A DNA stretch of 64,000 bases from Cytobacillus stercorigallinarum (GCF_014836495.1 NZ_JACSQT010000003.1:99182-163181), one strand, 5' to 3'. Positions 37,100 to 47,390 are shown, counted from the first letter of the stretch. The notes: generated from the letters alone by a model not told the origin. Numbers and translations: made by a program.

Positions 37100-37975
37100 T
37101 TACGCCCGTTTAAAACCCTCTCCAAGTACCTCAGAAGCATCGCTAACAATGATAAAAGCAGATGGGTCAATTGATTGAACAAGTTGTTTCAATTTCGTGA
37201 ACTCTGTCTGATCAACCACACACATTAAAACAGGACGTTCATGATCTGTATATCCACCGTATGCTGATAGTTTTGTCACACCTCTATCAATTTTATTCAA
37301 AATTCCATCACGAACTTCATCTTGACGGTTCGTAATAATGAGTGCCATTTTTTTTCTACCAAGACCAACCTGAACGATATCAATGGTTTTACTCGTTACA
37401 TACAGACCGATTAATGCATATAAACCTTTTTCAATATCAAACACAACTGCCGCTGCGATTACGATCAATCCATCAATAAGTGCCACACATATACCTAGAG
37501 ATAAACCGGTATATTTATGAATAATCTGGGCTGCTAAATCCGTCCCACCTGTAGATGCCTTTCCGCGGAAGGTAATTCCTAGACCCAAACCAACACCGAT
37601 ACAACCGAACAAAGAGGCAAGTAGCGGATCCATCGTCCAAGGCTCCAAGTCTTTTGTTAAGAAAACAACGAAAGGTAGGAATATGGTTCCAACTAATGTC
37701 TTAATACCGAATGATCCACCTAATAATATGACACCAGCAATAAATAAGGGAATATTTAGCGCCCACTGCACATAAGCTGGTTCCCACCCTGTAACTGCCT
37801 TCAAGATCGTACTAATCCCACTTACTCCCCCTGAGGCCACCTCATTTGGTAGTAAAAATAAGTTAAAACTAATAGCGACAAGTGCCGATCCAATCAATAC
37901 AAATAAGTATTCCACTAACTTTGAGTTCTCTGTTACTGTCTTTCGCTTCTTTTTATTTTCCTTTTGACCATTCAT
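37100..37975 (-). CDS. yvjA: YitT family membrane protein (YvjA)
   Basis: A 291-residue protein with five membrane helices (about residues 18-205) and a C-terminal cytoplasmic DUF2179 domain (about 220-280) containing the metal-like pattern GVTKLSAYGGYTDHERPVLMCV. Family motifs include EVASGGVSGIS, GIKTLVGTIFL and RGKASTGGTDLAAQI. The function of the family is not established. AAGGAGGC lies upstream of the ATG. A good sigma-A promoter lies about 140 nt upstream. Confidence 0.88.
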   Translation of the reverse strand: MNGQKENKKKRKTVTENSKLVEYLFVLIGSALVAISFNLFLLPNEVASGGVSGISTILKAVTGWEPAYVQWALNIPLFIAGVILLGGSFGIKTLVGTIFLPFVVFLTKDLEPWTMDPLLASLFGCIGVGLGLGITFRGKASTGGTDLAAQIIHKYTGLSLGICVALIDGLIVIAAAVVFDIEKGLYALIGLYVTSKTIDIVQVGLGRKKMALIITNRQDEVRDGILNKIDRGVTKLSAYGGYTDHERPVLMCVVDQTEFTKLKQLVQSIDPSAFIIVSDASEVLGEGFKRA

Positions 37976-38480
37976 TTACGTAAAATGCCTCCTTAGTGCC
38001 AGTCTAAAATGATAGTTATTTGCTAAGAGACACGAGGCAATAAGAAATCGTCTCAATTAAGAGTCAATGCGCATAATTCAATCTATTCATCACCTTTGTC
38101 TTTTCCGAGAGTGAGTATAGCATGCCTTTTATCCTATGTAAATGACATTAAACTACTGTGTTAAAGGGGTAAATAAACAAAGATATAAAGTTTATTATGA
38201 GTTGTGGTGGGTGGGATTATGCGAGGAGACTCTCCGTTCTCCCTTTTACATTTTTAAAAATCGGGCGCTGCACATAGTGGTGCAAGCAGAAGACCATTTT
38301 GAGGGTAGCTACTTGGTTTCACCAGTTTGTTCTATTGTGGCAAGGATGTTTTTTGCTCAACTTTCAATGTGAGAATTTCCGTGCTAGCTGTGCTTACATC
38401 GCGAGTTTCCTTCTGAGTGACTTGCGATTCCCTTTTGTACGCTCACCCTCACTTTCAGATTCAAATGTCGCTCATAAAAT
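37976..38480. other. Gene-free stretch between yvjA and prfB
   Basis: It holds the yvjA promoter at 38114-38142 and the prfB terminator. Plus-strand frames of 76 and 79 codons (38142-38372, 38299-38538) overlap each other and look random. The part from about 38200 to 38470 may be a decayed intergenic repeat. Nothing more was recognised. Confidence 0.4.
38114..38142 (-). promoter_or_regulatory. Sigma-A promoter of yvjA
   Basis: TTTACA (38137-38142) and TATACT (38114-38119) are exactly 17 bp apart on the minus strand, upstream of yvjA. Confidence 0.7.
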
Positions 38481-38482
38481 AA

Positions 38483-38506
38483 CAGCGCCCACTATTGCGG
38501 GCGCTG
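38483..38506 (-). terminator. prfB terminator
   Basis: CAGCGCCC and GGGCGCTG form a perfect 8-bp stem around an 8-nt loop, followed by TTATTTT on the minus strand. It lies 10 nt beyond the prfB stop. Confidence 0.8.
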
Positions 38507-38515
38507 CTTTACTCC

Positions 38516-39626
38516 TTATTCACCTAAGCTCAATTTAGAACGAAGGTAAGCATTGATGAAGATGTCTAGGTCCCCGTCCATAACGCCTTGTACATTGCCT
38601 GATTCGGTGCTTGTACGGTGGTCTTTTACCATAGAGTATGGATGGAAGACGTATGAACGAATTTGGCTTCCCCAACCAATTTCTTTTTGTTCTCCACGAA
38701 TTTCTAGTAATTCTTGCTCTTGTTCTTCGATTTTCTTTTGGTAAAGTTTCGCTTTCAGCATTTTCATTGCTTGTTCGCGGTTTTTAATTTGGGAACGTTC
38801 TGATTGGCATGTAACAACGACATTTGTTGGTAAATGCGTAATCCTTACCGCTGAATCAGTTGTATTGATATGCTGTCCACCTGCTCCACTTGCCCGGTAC
38901 GTATCGATTTTTAAATCCTCGGTACGGATATCAATTTCAATCTCATCGTTAAATTCTGGCATTACTTCACAAGATACAAAGGAAGTATGGCGACGGCCAG
39001 AAGAATCAAATGGTGAAATACGTACAAGTCGATGAACGCCTTTTTCCGCTTTTAAATAGCCATAAGCATTATGTCCTTTAATAGACAATGTTACGCTTTT
39101 AATTCCCGCTTCGTCACCTGGGAGGTAATCTAATGTTTCTACTTTAAATCCTTTTTTCTCTGCCCATCGTGTGTACATACGTAATAACATGGAACCCCAG
39201 TCCTGAGACTCTGTACCACCAGCACCTGGATGAAGTTCTAAAATCGCGTTGTTTTTATCGTATTCTTCACTTAGAAGCAATTGCAACTCAAAATCAGCTA
39301 AACGCTTTGATAAAGCAATGATTTCCGTTTCAAGCTCTTCTTGCAGTTCAACATCTGCTTCTTCTTTTACTAATTCATATGTTAATTCGAGATTCTCGAA
39401 CGTCTCATTTAAATCATTGAACTCATTGACTTGTTCTTTTAATGCATTGGACTCATTAATTACTACTTGTGCTGCTTGTTGATCATCCCAAAAACTAGGA
39501 TGAAGCATCTCGTTATCAAGTTCTGCAATACGTGCCTCTTTGTTTTCTAAGTCAAAGAGACCCCCTAAAGTCCGCTAAAATCTTAGCTGTTTTTTCTAAC
39601 TCATGACGAATCTCTGCTAATTCCAT
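38516..39626 (-). CDS. prfB: Peptide chain release factor 2 (programmed +1 frameshift)
   Basis: RF2 ends translation at UGA and UAA. The gene starts with ATG at 39626 (AGGTGACC upstream). After 24 codons it meets an in-frame TGA at 39552-39554, and a +1 shift at CTT-TGA-C continues into the long frame, giving about 369 residues. The peptidyl-hydrolysis motif GAGGQ is in [16 protein letters not shown], and the stop-recognition tripeptide SPF is in [12 protein letters not shown]. Frameshifting makes RF2 autoregulated: low RF2 lets the ribosome shift. It follows secA, separated by a terminator. Confidence 0.97.
39551..39566 (-). promoter_or_regulatory. RF2 programmed frameshift site
   Basis: On the minus strand AGGGGG (39561-39566) acts as an internal Shine-Dalgarno sequence 3 nt before CTT TGA C (39551-39557). 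This is the classic prfB signal. Confidence 0.95.
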
Positions 39627-39703
39627 CTTGGTCACCTCTACACATATTTTTAACCTTTATATTATATAACTTCTCCAGACAAAGTGAAACACTTCGTGTA
39701 AAA

Positions 39704-39741
39704 AGCCGGCAGCGACCGTTATAAACAGGTTTTTGCCGGCT
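39704..39741 (-). terminator. secA terminator
   Basis: AGCCGGCA (39704-39711) and TGCCGGCT (39734-39741) form an 8-bp stem, followed by TTTTT on the minus strand. It lies between secA and prfB. Confidence 0.75.
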
Positions 39742-39756
39742 CTTATTGAGATACTG

Positions 39757-42282
39757 TTAACCTTTTGTACCACAGCAGTTTTTATATTTTTTCCCACTGC
39801 CGCAAATACATGGATCATTACGCCCAACATCCATTTGTTTGACAACAGGTTTTTTCTTCTTCTGTTTGCCGCCTTCACTTTCTTTCGGGTTGACAGCTTG
39901 GCCTTTTGCTACTTCCTGACGTTGAAGATTGTCACGAATTTCTGCTTTCATCACATACTTCGCTACATCTTCTTCAATAGCAGCAATCATCATTTCAAAC
40001 ATGTGGAAACCTTCTTTTTGATATTCGCGTAGTGGATCAATTTGTCCATACGCACGCAGGTGAATCCCTTGGCGAAGCTGATCCATGGCATCAATATGAT
40101 CAATCCATTTTGTATCAACGGCACGAAGCATAATCACTTTTTCGAATTCACGCATTTGTTCAGTTTGCATTTTTTCTTCTTTTTCATTATAGAAGGCAAT
40201 GATTTTATCCCAAATATGATCGATTACTTCATCCGCTTCTTTTCTGCGAATATCGTCCACAGTAACCGTTCCTTCTGGAAGAAGATTTCCCTTAACGTAA
40301 TCAACTAATCCTTCATAGTTCCATTCATCGTCACCATCTTCTTCTGTTTGTGAAGAAAAAGCATGAACGTTCCGTGTTAAGACACTATGAACCATACGCT
40401 CAACAATTTCTCTTAAGTTCTCTGAATCAAGCACTTCATTTCTTTGTGTATAAATGATCTCACGTTGCTGACGCAAAACATCATCATAAGAAAGTAACTG
40501 TTTACGCGCGTCGAAGTTATTTCCTTCTACACGTTTTTGTGCGGATTCAACTGCACGGGAAACCATTTTACTTTGAATCGGTTGCGAATCATCCATGCCG
40601 AGCTTCGACATCATGTTTTTCATATTATCCGAACCAAAGCGACGCATTAATTCATCTTCCATTGATAAATAGAACTGTGTCACCCCAGGGTCACCTTGAC
40701 GACCAGAACGACCACGGAGCTGGTTATCAATTCGACGACTTTCATGTCGCTCTGTACCGATAACAGCTAAGCCGCCGACTTCTTTGACACCTTCACCAAG
40801 TTTGATATCAGTACCACGACCAGCCATATTAGTGGCAATCGTAACGGCGCCAGACTTACCAGCATCTAAAATGATATCTGCTTCACGGCCATGGTTTTTC
40901 GCATTCAAGACATTATGCGGAATTCCTTTTTTCGTTAAATATTTTGAGATAATTTCAGACGTTTCAATGGCTACTGTACCAACAAGGACTGGTTGCCCAT
41001 TTTTATGACGTTCTGCTATGTCTTCCACTAAAGCACGATATTTTCCATCAACCGTTGCATAAATTAAATCCGAACGATCATCACGGGCAACAGGACGGTT
41101 TGTCGGAATCGCAATGACATTCATATTGTAAATATTGCGGAATTCCTCTTCTTCTGTTTTAGCTGTCCCTGTCATACCTGATAATTTTTCATACATACGG
41201 AAATAGTTCTGGAATGTAATGGAAGCAAGGGTCATACTTTCATTTTGAATTTCTAAACCTTCCTTCGCTTCAATCGATTGATGAAGACCATCACTATAAC
41301 GACGGCCCTTCATGAGGCGGCCAGTGAATTGGTCGACAATCACTATTTCGCCTTCTTGTACAACATAGTCCACATCTTTATGCATACTTGTATGTGCCTT
41401 TAACGCTTGCGTAATATGGTGATTTAACGAAACATGAGAGACATCAAATAAATTTTCAATACCAAAAGCTTTCTCGGCCTTTGTCATCCCTTCTTCCGTT
41501 AATTGCACACCTTTTGTTTTTTCATCGTAAGTGAAGTCTTCCTCTACCTTTAAGCGACTAACAAATGCATTCGCTTGTAAATAAAGTTTCGTTGATTTTT
41601 GGGCGGACCCTGAAATAATCAATGGTGTACGCGCTTCATCAATTAAAATTGAGTCAACCTCATCAATGACTGCAAAATTTAATGGGCGTTGCACTTTTTG
41701 CTCTTTGTATAACACCATATTGTCTCGTAAATAATCAAATCCTAATTCATTGTTTGTGCTATAAGTAATATCAGCTGCATAGGCTGCTTGTTTTTCTTCT
41801 TTAGACATACCATTTAAGTTCAAACCAACAGTAAGTCCAAGATAATCATATAGTTGTCCCATTTCAGTAGCATCACGTGTCACTAAGTATTCATTGACTG
41901 TTACAACATGTACACCTTTTCCTGAAATCGCATTTAAATAAACCGGCATCGTGGAAGTTAAAGTTTTACCTTCACCGGTTTTCATTTCAGATATATTACC
42001 ATCATGAAGTGCTGCCCCACCCATTAACTGTACAGAATAAGGGTATAAGCCAAATACACGTCTTGACGCTTCTCTAACCACAGCAAATGCTTCCACTAAT
42101 AAATCATCAAGGGATTCACCTTTTTGATGACGCTCTTTGAACTCATCCGTTTTCGCTTTTAACTGTTCATCACTAAGTGCTTCCATTTTCGAAGCTAATG
42201 CTTCTATTTGTTCAGCCGTTTTCGTTAGGCGTTTTAATTCACGTTTATTCACATCAAAAACCTTATTTAAAATCCCAAGCAT
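39757..42282 (-). CDS. secA: Preprotein translocase ATPase SecA
   Basis: SecA drives Sec-dependent export. Walker A is MKTGEGKTL (about residue 100), DEAD-type box [15 protein letters not shown], motif [17 protein letters not shown], and motif [15 protein letters not shown]. The C-terminus has a zinc-binding SEC-C motif ([13 protein letters not shown]) that in other bacteria contacts SecB or ribosomes. The length of 841 residues matches B. subtilis SecA. AAAGGAGC precedes the ATG. The promoter TTGTCT-N17-TATCAT lies at 42353-42381. Confidence 0.98.
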   Translation of the reverse strand: MLGILNKVFDVNKRELKRLTKTAEQIEALASKMEALSDEQLKAKTDEFKERHQKGESLDDLLVEAFAVVREASRRVFGLYPYSVQLMGGAALHDGNISEMKTGEGKTLTSTMPVYLNAISGKGVHVVTVNEYLVTRDATEMGQLYDYLGLTVGLNLNGMSKEEKQAAYAADITYSTNNELGFDYLRDNMVLYKEQKVQRPLNFAVIDEVDSILIDEARTPLIISGSAQKSTKLYLQANAFVSRLKVEEDFTYDEKTKGVQLTEEGMTKAEKAFGIENLFDVSHVSLNHHITQALKAHTSMHKDVDYVVQEGEIVIVDQFTGRLMKGRRYSDGLHQSIEAKEGLEIQNESMTLASITFQNYFRMYEKLSGMTGTAKTEEEEFRNIYNMNVIAIPTNRPVARDDRSDLIYATVDGKYRALVEDIAERHKNGQPVLVGTVAIETSEIISKYLTKKGIPHNVLNAKNHGREADIILDAGKSGAVTIATNMAGRGTDIKLGEGVKEVGGLAVIGTERHESRRIDNQLRGRSGRQGDPGVTQFYLSMEDELMRRFGSDNMKNMMSKLGMDDSQPIQSKMVSRAVESAQKRVEGNNFDARKQLLSYDDVLRQQREIIYTQRNEVLDSENLREIVERMVHSVLTRNVHAFSSQTEEDGDDEWNYEGLVDYVKGNLLPEGTVTVDDIRRKEADEVIDHIWDKIIAFYNEKEEKMQTEQMREFEKVIMLRAVDTKWIDHIDAMDQLRQGIHLRAYGQIDPLREYQKEGFHMFEMMIAAIEEDVAKYVMKAEIRDNLQRQEVAKGQAVNPKESEGGKQKKKKPVVKQMDVGRNDPCICGSGKKYKNCCGTKG

Positions 42283-42352
42283 ACAAACGCTCCTTTATCT
42301 ATTGGAGATGTCTATTTTAAGAGTCTTCCTGAAACAATGATATATGGTATTA

Positions 42353-42381
42353 ATGATACCACTTCGCATGGGTAGAGACAA
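42353..42381 (-). promoter_or_regulatory. Sigma-A promoter of secA
   Basis: TTGTCT (42376-42381) and TATCAT (42353-42358) are exactly 17 bp apart on the minus strand, about 70 nt upstream of secA. Confidence 0.65.
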
Positions 42382-42449
42382 CTTTTGTCAGGTGTGAAGG
42401 AATATTTTTTGTCATTTAGGGTTGCGAAAGAATAAGAGGCTGAACATGA

Positions 42450-42590
42450 TTTGCAAAAAAAAGTTCGTTCCATTGCGCTCACGTACACTCACTTTCCGCG
42501 GGGAGGGGCTGAGCGCCTGTGGGTCTCCGCTTTCCCTCTATTTCCCGAAGGAGTCTAGTGTCTTCTGCTCCATTTCACTCTTCTTTACAT
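42450..42590. repeat. Probable dispersed intergenic repeat of Bacillaceae
   Basis: A locally GC-richer block with the phrases TTCGTTCCATTGCGCTCACG, CACTTTCCGCGGGGAGG and TTTCCCGAAGGAGTCTAG. From memory these resemble a non-coding repeat scattered between genes in many Bacillus genomes. No frame is coding. Only one copy lies in the window, so the assignment rests on recognition. Confidence 0.5.
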
Positions 42591-42618
42591 AATAAGGGTT
42601 CAAACCACATAAAAAAAA

Positions 42619-42652
42619 CCGAATGATTAGATAGATACGCCTAATCATTCGG
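42619..42652 (-). terminator. Terminator of the SEC-C/HTH gene
   Basis: A perfect 12-bp stem CCGAATGATTAG/CTAATCATTCGG with a 10-nt loop is followed by eight T on the minus strand. Confidence 0.88.
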
Positions 42653-42691
42653 ATAAATTGTTAGTTAGAATACTTATGTTCCAACCTCTAT

Positions 42692-43759
42692 TTAAGCCTC
42701 TTGCTTTGTTTTATTAAAAATATCGTCAATAAATGCAGCTACTTGGCTTTGAATATCTCTATAGTAAGTAGATACTCGGCCAGCTGTTAGCCCGTATTTT
42801 TCGCCAAGTTCTTTTTGTGTCATACTTGATTCGACACTTGACTGTTCATAAACAAAATAACGTAGTGCAGCAATATAATTTTCTGCTTTTTGAATACGTT
42901 TATTCGTTTGTTTAATGTATTCTACCCACACACCTACACCGAAGTTAATGACCCATTGTGGTTCGCCTGCTGCATTCATATCTTTTTCAAATTGCTCTGC
43001 CACTTGTTTAGCCCCTTCAGTTGGCCATTCGTAAGCATCCATATCTACACTTGCAGCTGCTTCTGGAAGGCGATGCATGAGCTCCAAGAAGTGATCTTCA
43101 AGATATTGGATAGCATTATTATTTCCGATTGCTACGAAATCATCTTTCAGATAACCTTCATAATCGGCTGCTTTTCCTTCTGATACTTCGAATAAGCAAG
43201 GGAAAGCCGTATATTTGTCCTCATATGGGAATAATACACCGAAAGCAAACCAACCTTCAGAAAAATCATTCATCGCTTCATCTAATACGACTGTATACGA
43301 TTCATTTGTCAGTGTATCTACAAAATGTAGGTCTCTATCATCAAGTCCAGTCACTTTCCCAGCTACTGGGATCGCCACTTTCCAAGATTGTAGAATTTCT
43401 TGTAATCTTGGTCTTAAGACAGCTGATTCTTTATGTTCAATAAACTTATGTAGAATCGTTTCACCGTCTTCAACCGTTTTAAACGGAATATACCAAAAAG
43501 GCATCATAAATTCGAAAAATTCTGCGTCATCTTTATCGGTATCTTCCAGTTTGTCCATTAATTGTTGATACTCACTTCTAATGGCATTACCATATCTTTG
43601 ATACGCAAAAATACGTAATTCTTTTTGTAATTCGCTCACTTCATTATCAATGAGTTCTGTAATGGTAATTGTTTCTTTTTTTGCACAGCATTTCTTGTAT
43701 TTTTTACCACTGCCACAAGGACAAGGGTCATTTCGATTAATTTTCACAGCTGTTTGCAT
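42692..43759 (-). CDS. SEC-C zinc-motif protein with C-terminal helix-turn-helix
   Basis: A 355-residue cytoplasmic protein. Residues 8-26 are a SEC-C motif ([16 protein letters not shown]), almost the same as the SecA tail. The middle (about 35-300) is an acidic helical/mixed region, with no family recognised. Residues 313-337 look like a sigma-70 region 4-type helix-turn-helix (TQKELGEKYGLTAGRVSTYY). It lies upstream of secA on the same strand but has its own strong terminator. Function is unknown; the SEC-C motif suggests a zinc-dependent contact with ribosomes or proteins. Confidence 0.85.
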   Translation of the reverse strand: MQTAVKINRNDPCPCGSGKKYKKCCAKKETITITELIDNEVSELQKELRIFAYQRYGNAIRSEYQQLMDKLEDTDKDDAEFFEFMMPFWYIPFKTVEDGETILHKFIEHKESAVLRPRLQEILQSWKVAIPVAGKVTGLDDRDLHFVDTLTNESYTVVLDEAMNDFSEGWFAFGVLFPYEDKYTAFPCLFEVSEGKAADYEGYLKDDFVAIGNNNAIQYLEDHFLELMHRLPEAAASVDMDAYEWPTEGAKQVAEQFEKDMNAAGEPQWVINFGVGVWVEYIKQTNKRIQKAENYIAALRYFVYEQSSVESSMTQKELGEKYGLTAGRVSTYYRDIQSQVAAFIDDIFNKTKQEA

Positions 43760-44100
43760 ATTTCATTCTCCTCTCATCACCTAGGAACAGCTTGTTCTAT
43801 TATATACGATTAGTTATCTACTTTCGTTGATCACGGATATTCCAACTCAACTAAAAGCCGACTCACAATAAGTGCCCCCGGCTAACCTACAAAATTATCG
43901 CTATTCTATACTAACATTAATCTAGGGCCAAGGTCATTTAATAGAAAATTAGAAACTATCCAATGATTCAGTTTCATTCTTTTGGTCGAGTAAAAGACAA
44001 TGAGGGACTAAACAATAAAAACAGCCTTTAGTTTGTCAATAACCGTCTTAACAGGTATGATGAGGGAAATAACAGACAACAATCGGAAAGGAAGAGGAAG
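43760..44100. other. Divergent intergenic region
   Basis: 341 bases between the SEC-C/HTH gene and the plus-strand DUF1232 gene. Promoters for both should lie here; no high-scoring pair was found by eye and no small gene is visible. Confidence 0.35.
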
Positions 44101-44406
44101 ATGAAAAAATTCTTTAAACGTGTTGGCTTCGTCCTAACATTCTGGAGATTCATTCCTTTTTTCTTTGAATACTTAGCAGCTAGAGATATTCCTTTATGGA
44201 AGAAACTACTCCCTGTAGGTGTTTCGATTGCCTATATCTTTATACCTGTTGATTTAATCCCTGATTTTCTATATATCATCGGTATCACAGATGATGTCCT
44301 CTTCACAACCTTTATCCTACAAAGCATGGTGAAATATGCACCAGACCGGTTGAAACTGAAGTACTCGAAGCTCTTGGATGACAACCAGAAACCCGTGAAG
44401 AAATAA
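44101..44406 (+). CDS. DUF1232 (YkvA-like) small membrane protein
   Basis: A 101-residue protein. The DUF1232 core is PVGVSIAYIFIPVDLIPDFLYIIGITDD, quoted here only by its ends: it starts near residue 39 and carries the hallmark PVDLIPDF and the acidic TDD. One or two hydrophobic helices are likely. The function of the family is unknown. GGAAAGGAAGAGG precedes the ATG. A weak terminator follows at 44423-44451. Confidence 0.82.
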   Translation: MKKFFKRVGFVLTFWRFIPFFFEYLAARDIPLWKKLLPVGVSIAYIFIPVDLIPDFLYIIGITDDVLFTTFILQSMVKYAPDRLKLKYSKLLDDNQKPVKK

Positions 44407-44833
44407 ATGTTATATGTGGATGGTCCTCTGTTCTTGTTGAGGGCTTTTTTTGCGTTTAATTAAGACAATGAATCAATGTTGGTTATGTTACTCTTTGGAA
44501 GCTATTGAAGCAATGATTTTTATTTACTCAAGGCTAAGGTGACTTTCCAAGAATATTCCTTGCGTAATCTCCCAGTTTGTAAACCAGATATGAAGGGGAA
44601 TCTAAAGAAACGTATGCCTGTTGATTTTTCCCAGGCAGGTTAAGGCTATGGTAGAGGGTACTTATTAACACTATTTTCGGATTATCTAAAAAATGAAGTT
44701 ATTAAATGCTTCTCTTTTTTTGACGAAATAAGAAGGTGTAAATCTGTTTTAGTAGAAATATAGAAATAAAGTTTATACAAGATATACAAATAAATATTCT
44801 GTGGTCAAAAAATGAGACGATGAGGTGCTAAAA
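44407..44833. other. Intergenic region with terminator at 44423-44444
   Basis: GTCCTC/GAGGGC forms a short stem followed by seven T on the plus strand, ending the DUF1232 gene. The remaining 380 bases are A/T-rich, with no gene or strong promoter recognised. Confidence 0.45.
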
Positions 44834-45259
44834 ATGATTGTAGCAGTGAATCCTTATGTAGTAACAAATGGAAATGGAAAAGAAGCAGTGCAATTTTACG
44901 TTGATGTTTTTAACGCAGAGCTTATTTCGTTGCAAACATTTGGAGAGATGCCAGAGGATCCGGATCACCCACTTCCAAGTGAAGCACAGGACCGTGTATT
45001 GAATGCTCAATTTAAAGTAGGGAATACCACTATGATGCTTTCCGATAATTTTCCTGGGGCTCCTTATACGATTGGAAATCAAGTAACCATTGCGATTCAA
45101 ATCGATTCAGTGGATTCATCAAAACAAATATTTGAGAAATTGGCTAAAGAGGGGAAAGTGACAATGCCTCTACAAGAAACGTTTTGGAGCCCATCATATG
45201 GACAAGTAACTGATAAATATGGAGTAGAGTGGCAAGTTTCAGCTCTTCCGCAAGATTAA
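44834..45259 (+). CDS. VOC/PhnB-like glyoxalase-fold protein
   Basis: A 141-residue vicinal-oxygen-chelate family protein of the PhnB type. It begins VNPYVVTNGNGKEAVQFYVDVF, given here as the first beta-alpha unit, and ends GQVTDKYGVEWQVS, the characteristic DKYGVxW motif of PhnB-like proteins. The metal and substrate are unknown. ATG at 44834 has GAGGTG 7 nt upstream; a GTG at 44825 is part of that site. It is monocistronic with a terminator at 45275-45302. Confidence 0.85.
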   Translation: MIVAVNPYVVTNGNGKEAVQFYVDVFNAELISLQTFGEMPEDPDHPLPSEAQDRVLNAQFKVGNTTMMLSDNFPGAPYTIGNQVTIAIQIDSVDSSKQIFEKLAKEGKVTMPLQETFWSPSYGQVTDKYGVEWQVSALPQD

Positions 45260-45274
45260 TGAAAGTTTTAAATC

Positions 45275-45302
45275 AGCCCTTTCTTCTACTTTAGAAGGGG
45301 CT
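45275..45302 (+). terminator. Terminator of the VOC gene
   Basis: AGCCCTTTCT and AGAAGGGGCT form a 10-bp stem with one G-U pair, followed by TTTT. Confidence 0.8.
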
Positions 45303-45438
45303 TTTGTTAATGATTTTTCTATTTGCTTCTCCGCTCAGATAAGACTGTGTGGGGCACAAATAAAAGAAGCACCAGAAAAAATCGATTCCAAGGGCTCGGC
45401 AAATGAATGATTCCCGGTGACCCTACCAAACTTAAAAA

Positions 45439-45468
45439 AAGCGCAATCTCCTAACTGGAATTGCGCTT
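45439..45468 (-). terminator. Terminator of the phosphoester uptake operon
   Basis: A perfect 9-bp stem AAGCGCAAT/ATTGCGCTT with a 12-nt loop. A run of T follows on the minus strand. It lies 6 nt beyond the last gene. Confidence 0.82.
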
Positions 45469-45473
45469 ACCTG

Positions 45474-46541
45474 CTATAAAACTACTGCTTCTCTTCTATG
45501 ATTACTTACCTGCATTTCTGCTAACAGGTTTTCTATCAAATCAACATCTCTTACTCTTTCCCCCTTCTTGTCAAATACCAAGACATCTTTTTTTGAAAAT
45601 GCGATCTGTGACTCTTTATTAGGTGTTTGCCATGTGGATTCACCTTTTACAAAAACTTTCCCCCAATCCGTTGTAAGACAATAGATAGATTCTCCACCTA
45701 AATGTTCAGTAGAAACAACGGCACCTGTTAATATATAATCAGCATTCACATTATGGCCATCTTCTTTCATACTCATATTTTCTGGTCGGATACCAATGGA
45801 ATAATCACCATAAGACAATATATTTGTTGGGGGTGAACCGATAAATTGCGCTACGAATAGATTGGCTGGATTTGTATAGATCTCCTTCGGTGTGCCTTTT
45901 TGCATGATATGGCCATTGTTCATAATAATGATGTATGATCCCATCGACATCGCTTCAATTTGGTCATGAGTGACATAAAGAAAGGTAGTTTGTAATTCTT
46001 TTTGTAATTCAATCAGTTCTTGTCTCATTTGATTTCTTAATTTTGCATCCAAGTTGGACAAAGGCTCATCCATTAGAAACGCGTGCGGCCTTTTAACAAT
46101 AGCCCTTGCCAACGCCACTCGTTGCCTCTGCCCCCCTGATAACTCACCTGGACGCTTATTGGCATGCTCTGTTAACTCCACCATCTCAATCACTTTATTT
46201 ACCATGTTAAGCCGTTTGCTTTTGTCTATTTTCTTTATTTTCAACCCGTATTCAATGTTCTTAAATACTGTCATATGTGGGTACAATGCATAATTTTGAA
46301 AAACCATGCCGATATCACGATCTTTAGGTTCGCTATAGGTAATATCTTGGTCATTAATAAAAATAGACCCACTTGTCGGTTCTTCTAAGCCTGCTATCAT
46401 ACGCAACAGCGTTGACTTTCCGCATCCTGATGGACCTAGTAAAATGGCAAAGGAGCCATCTGGTATATCAACATCGATTCCTTTTAGTATCTCTTTTTGA
46501 CCGAAAGATTTCTTTATTTGTTCAACTTTGATACTCCCCAT
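45474..46541 (-). CDS. CUT1 ABC transporter ATP-binding protein (UgpC/MalK-like)
   Basis: The ATPase of a carbohydrate or glycerol-3-phosphate type importer. Walker A is GPSGCGKST, the Q-loop VFQNYALYPHM, the signature LSGGQRQRVALAR, Walker B AFLMDEPLSNLDA and the switch region YVTHDQIEA. The C-terminal OB/TOBE part (about 240-350) holds SIGIRPENM. The length of 355 residues is normal. It is the last gene of the seven-gene operon, 20 nt after the second permease. Substrate is inferred from neighbours. Confidence 0.9.
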   Translation of the reverse strand: MGSIKVEQIKKSFGQKEILKGIDVDIPDGSFAILLGPSGCGKSTLLRMIAGLEEPTSGSIFINDQDITYSEPKDRDIGMVFQNYALYPHMTVFKNIEYGLKIKKIDKSKRLNMVNKVIEMVELTEHANKRPGELSGGQRQRVALARAIVKRPHAFLMDEPLSNLDAKLRNQMRQELIELQKELQTTFLYVTHDQIEAMSMGSYIIIMNNGHIMQKGTPKEIYTNPANLFVAQFIGSPPTNILSYGDYSIGIRPENMSMKEDGHNVNADYILTGAVVSTEHLGGESIYCLTTDWGKVFVKGESTWQTPNKESQIAFSKKDVLVFDKKGERVRDVDLIENLLAEMQVSNHRREAVVL

Positions 46542-46561
46542 ATTTTACGCCCCCAGCTTAT

Positions 46562-47377
46562 TTATTTGATGCCAAATCGAACAAAAGAGTCAACGATATG
46601 TTTCTGTAAAAATAAATAGATAAGTAGTATCGGTATACATGAGATAGTTGTAGCTGCCATTAGTGATCCCCACATATTTACATCCGAATTGACAAATGAC
46701 TTCAAGCCAATTTGAATAGGTGCATTTTCCATTTCCTTCGTTACTAACATTGGCCATAAATACTCATTCCAAGCATTAATGAACAGAATGATGCCCAATG
46801 AGACTACCGTTGAACGGATATTGGGTAGGATAATTCTGAATAAAATACCGAGATCAGACTCGCCATCTAACCTTGCCGCATCAATTAATGCAGTAGGAAA
46901 GGACTTAAAACTTTGATAGATTGATAAAATGGCAAAGGTCGATGCAGCGAATGGTAAGACAATGCCTAATGGATTTTCATTTAAGCCGATTTGATTAATC
47001 AATACATAGTTTGGAATCATTACCGCTTGGAAAGGAATCAACCAAGTTAAGCTAAGTAATGTAAAAATTAAAAGTTTCCCTTTAAAATTCCATCTCACTA
47101 ATGCATAACCGGCTAATAAACTGGTTGCCAACTGCAAAATTGTCATTAAAGTTGCCACTACAAATGAGTTGAATAACATTTGTATAATAGGCATTTCTGC
47201 GAATGCATATAGATAATTTTGCCATGTTGGTGCCTGTGGTATAAAAGAACTTGTAAAGATTTCAGATTCATTTTTAAATGAAGAGATAATCATCCAATAA
47301 AGTGGGAAAATAGCGATGATACTCATCATTATTAATAAAAAATGCTGAAGGACTGTTATTGATTTTATCCGTTTCAT
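46562..47377 (-). CDS. CUT1 ABC transporter permease (UgpE/MalG-like)
   Basis: An inner permease of about 271 residues with six membrane helices. The EAA loop that contacts the ATPase reads DAARLDGESDLGILFRIILPNI. It starts at 47377 (AAGGGAGT upstream), so the overlap seen with the upstream frame disappears. The companion permease UgpA-like lies directly upstream. Confidence 0.9.
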   Translation of the reverse strand: MKRIKSITVLQHFLLIMMSIIAIFPLYWMIISSFKNESEIFTSSFIPQAPTWQNYLYAFAEMPIIQMLFNSFVVATLMTILQLATSLLAGYALVRWNFKGKLLIFTLLSLTWLIPFQAVMIPNYVLINQIGLNENPLGIVLPFAASTFAILSIYQSFKSFPTALIDAARLDGESDLGILFRIILPNIRSTVVSLGIILFINAWNEYLWPMLVTKEMENAPIQIGLKSFVNSDVNMWGSLMAATTISCIPILLIYLFLQKHIVDSFVRFGIK

Positions 47378-47390
47378 CACTTTTACTCCC

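Noticed and set aside
38142..38538. Two overlapping plus-strand frames between yvjA and prfB
   Set aside because: They overlap each other and the prfB terminator, with no ribosome site; they look random.
38516..39508. prfB starting at 39508
   Set aside because: It would miss the conserved N-terminus; the programmed frameshift at 39551-39557 explains the missing start.
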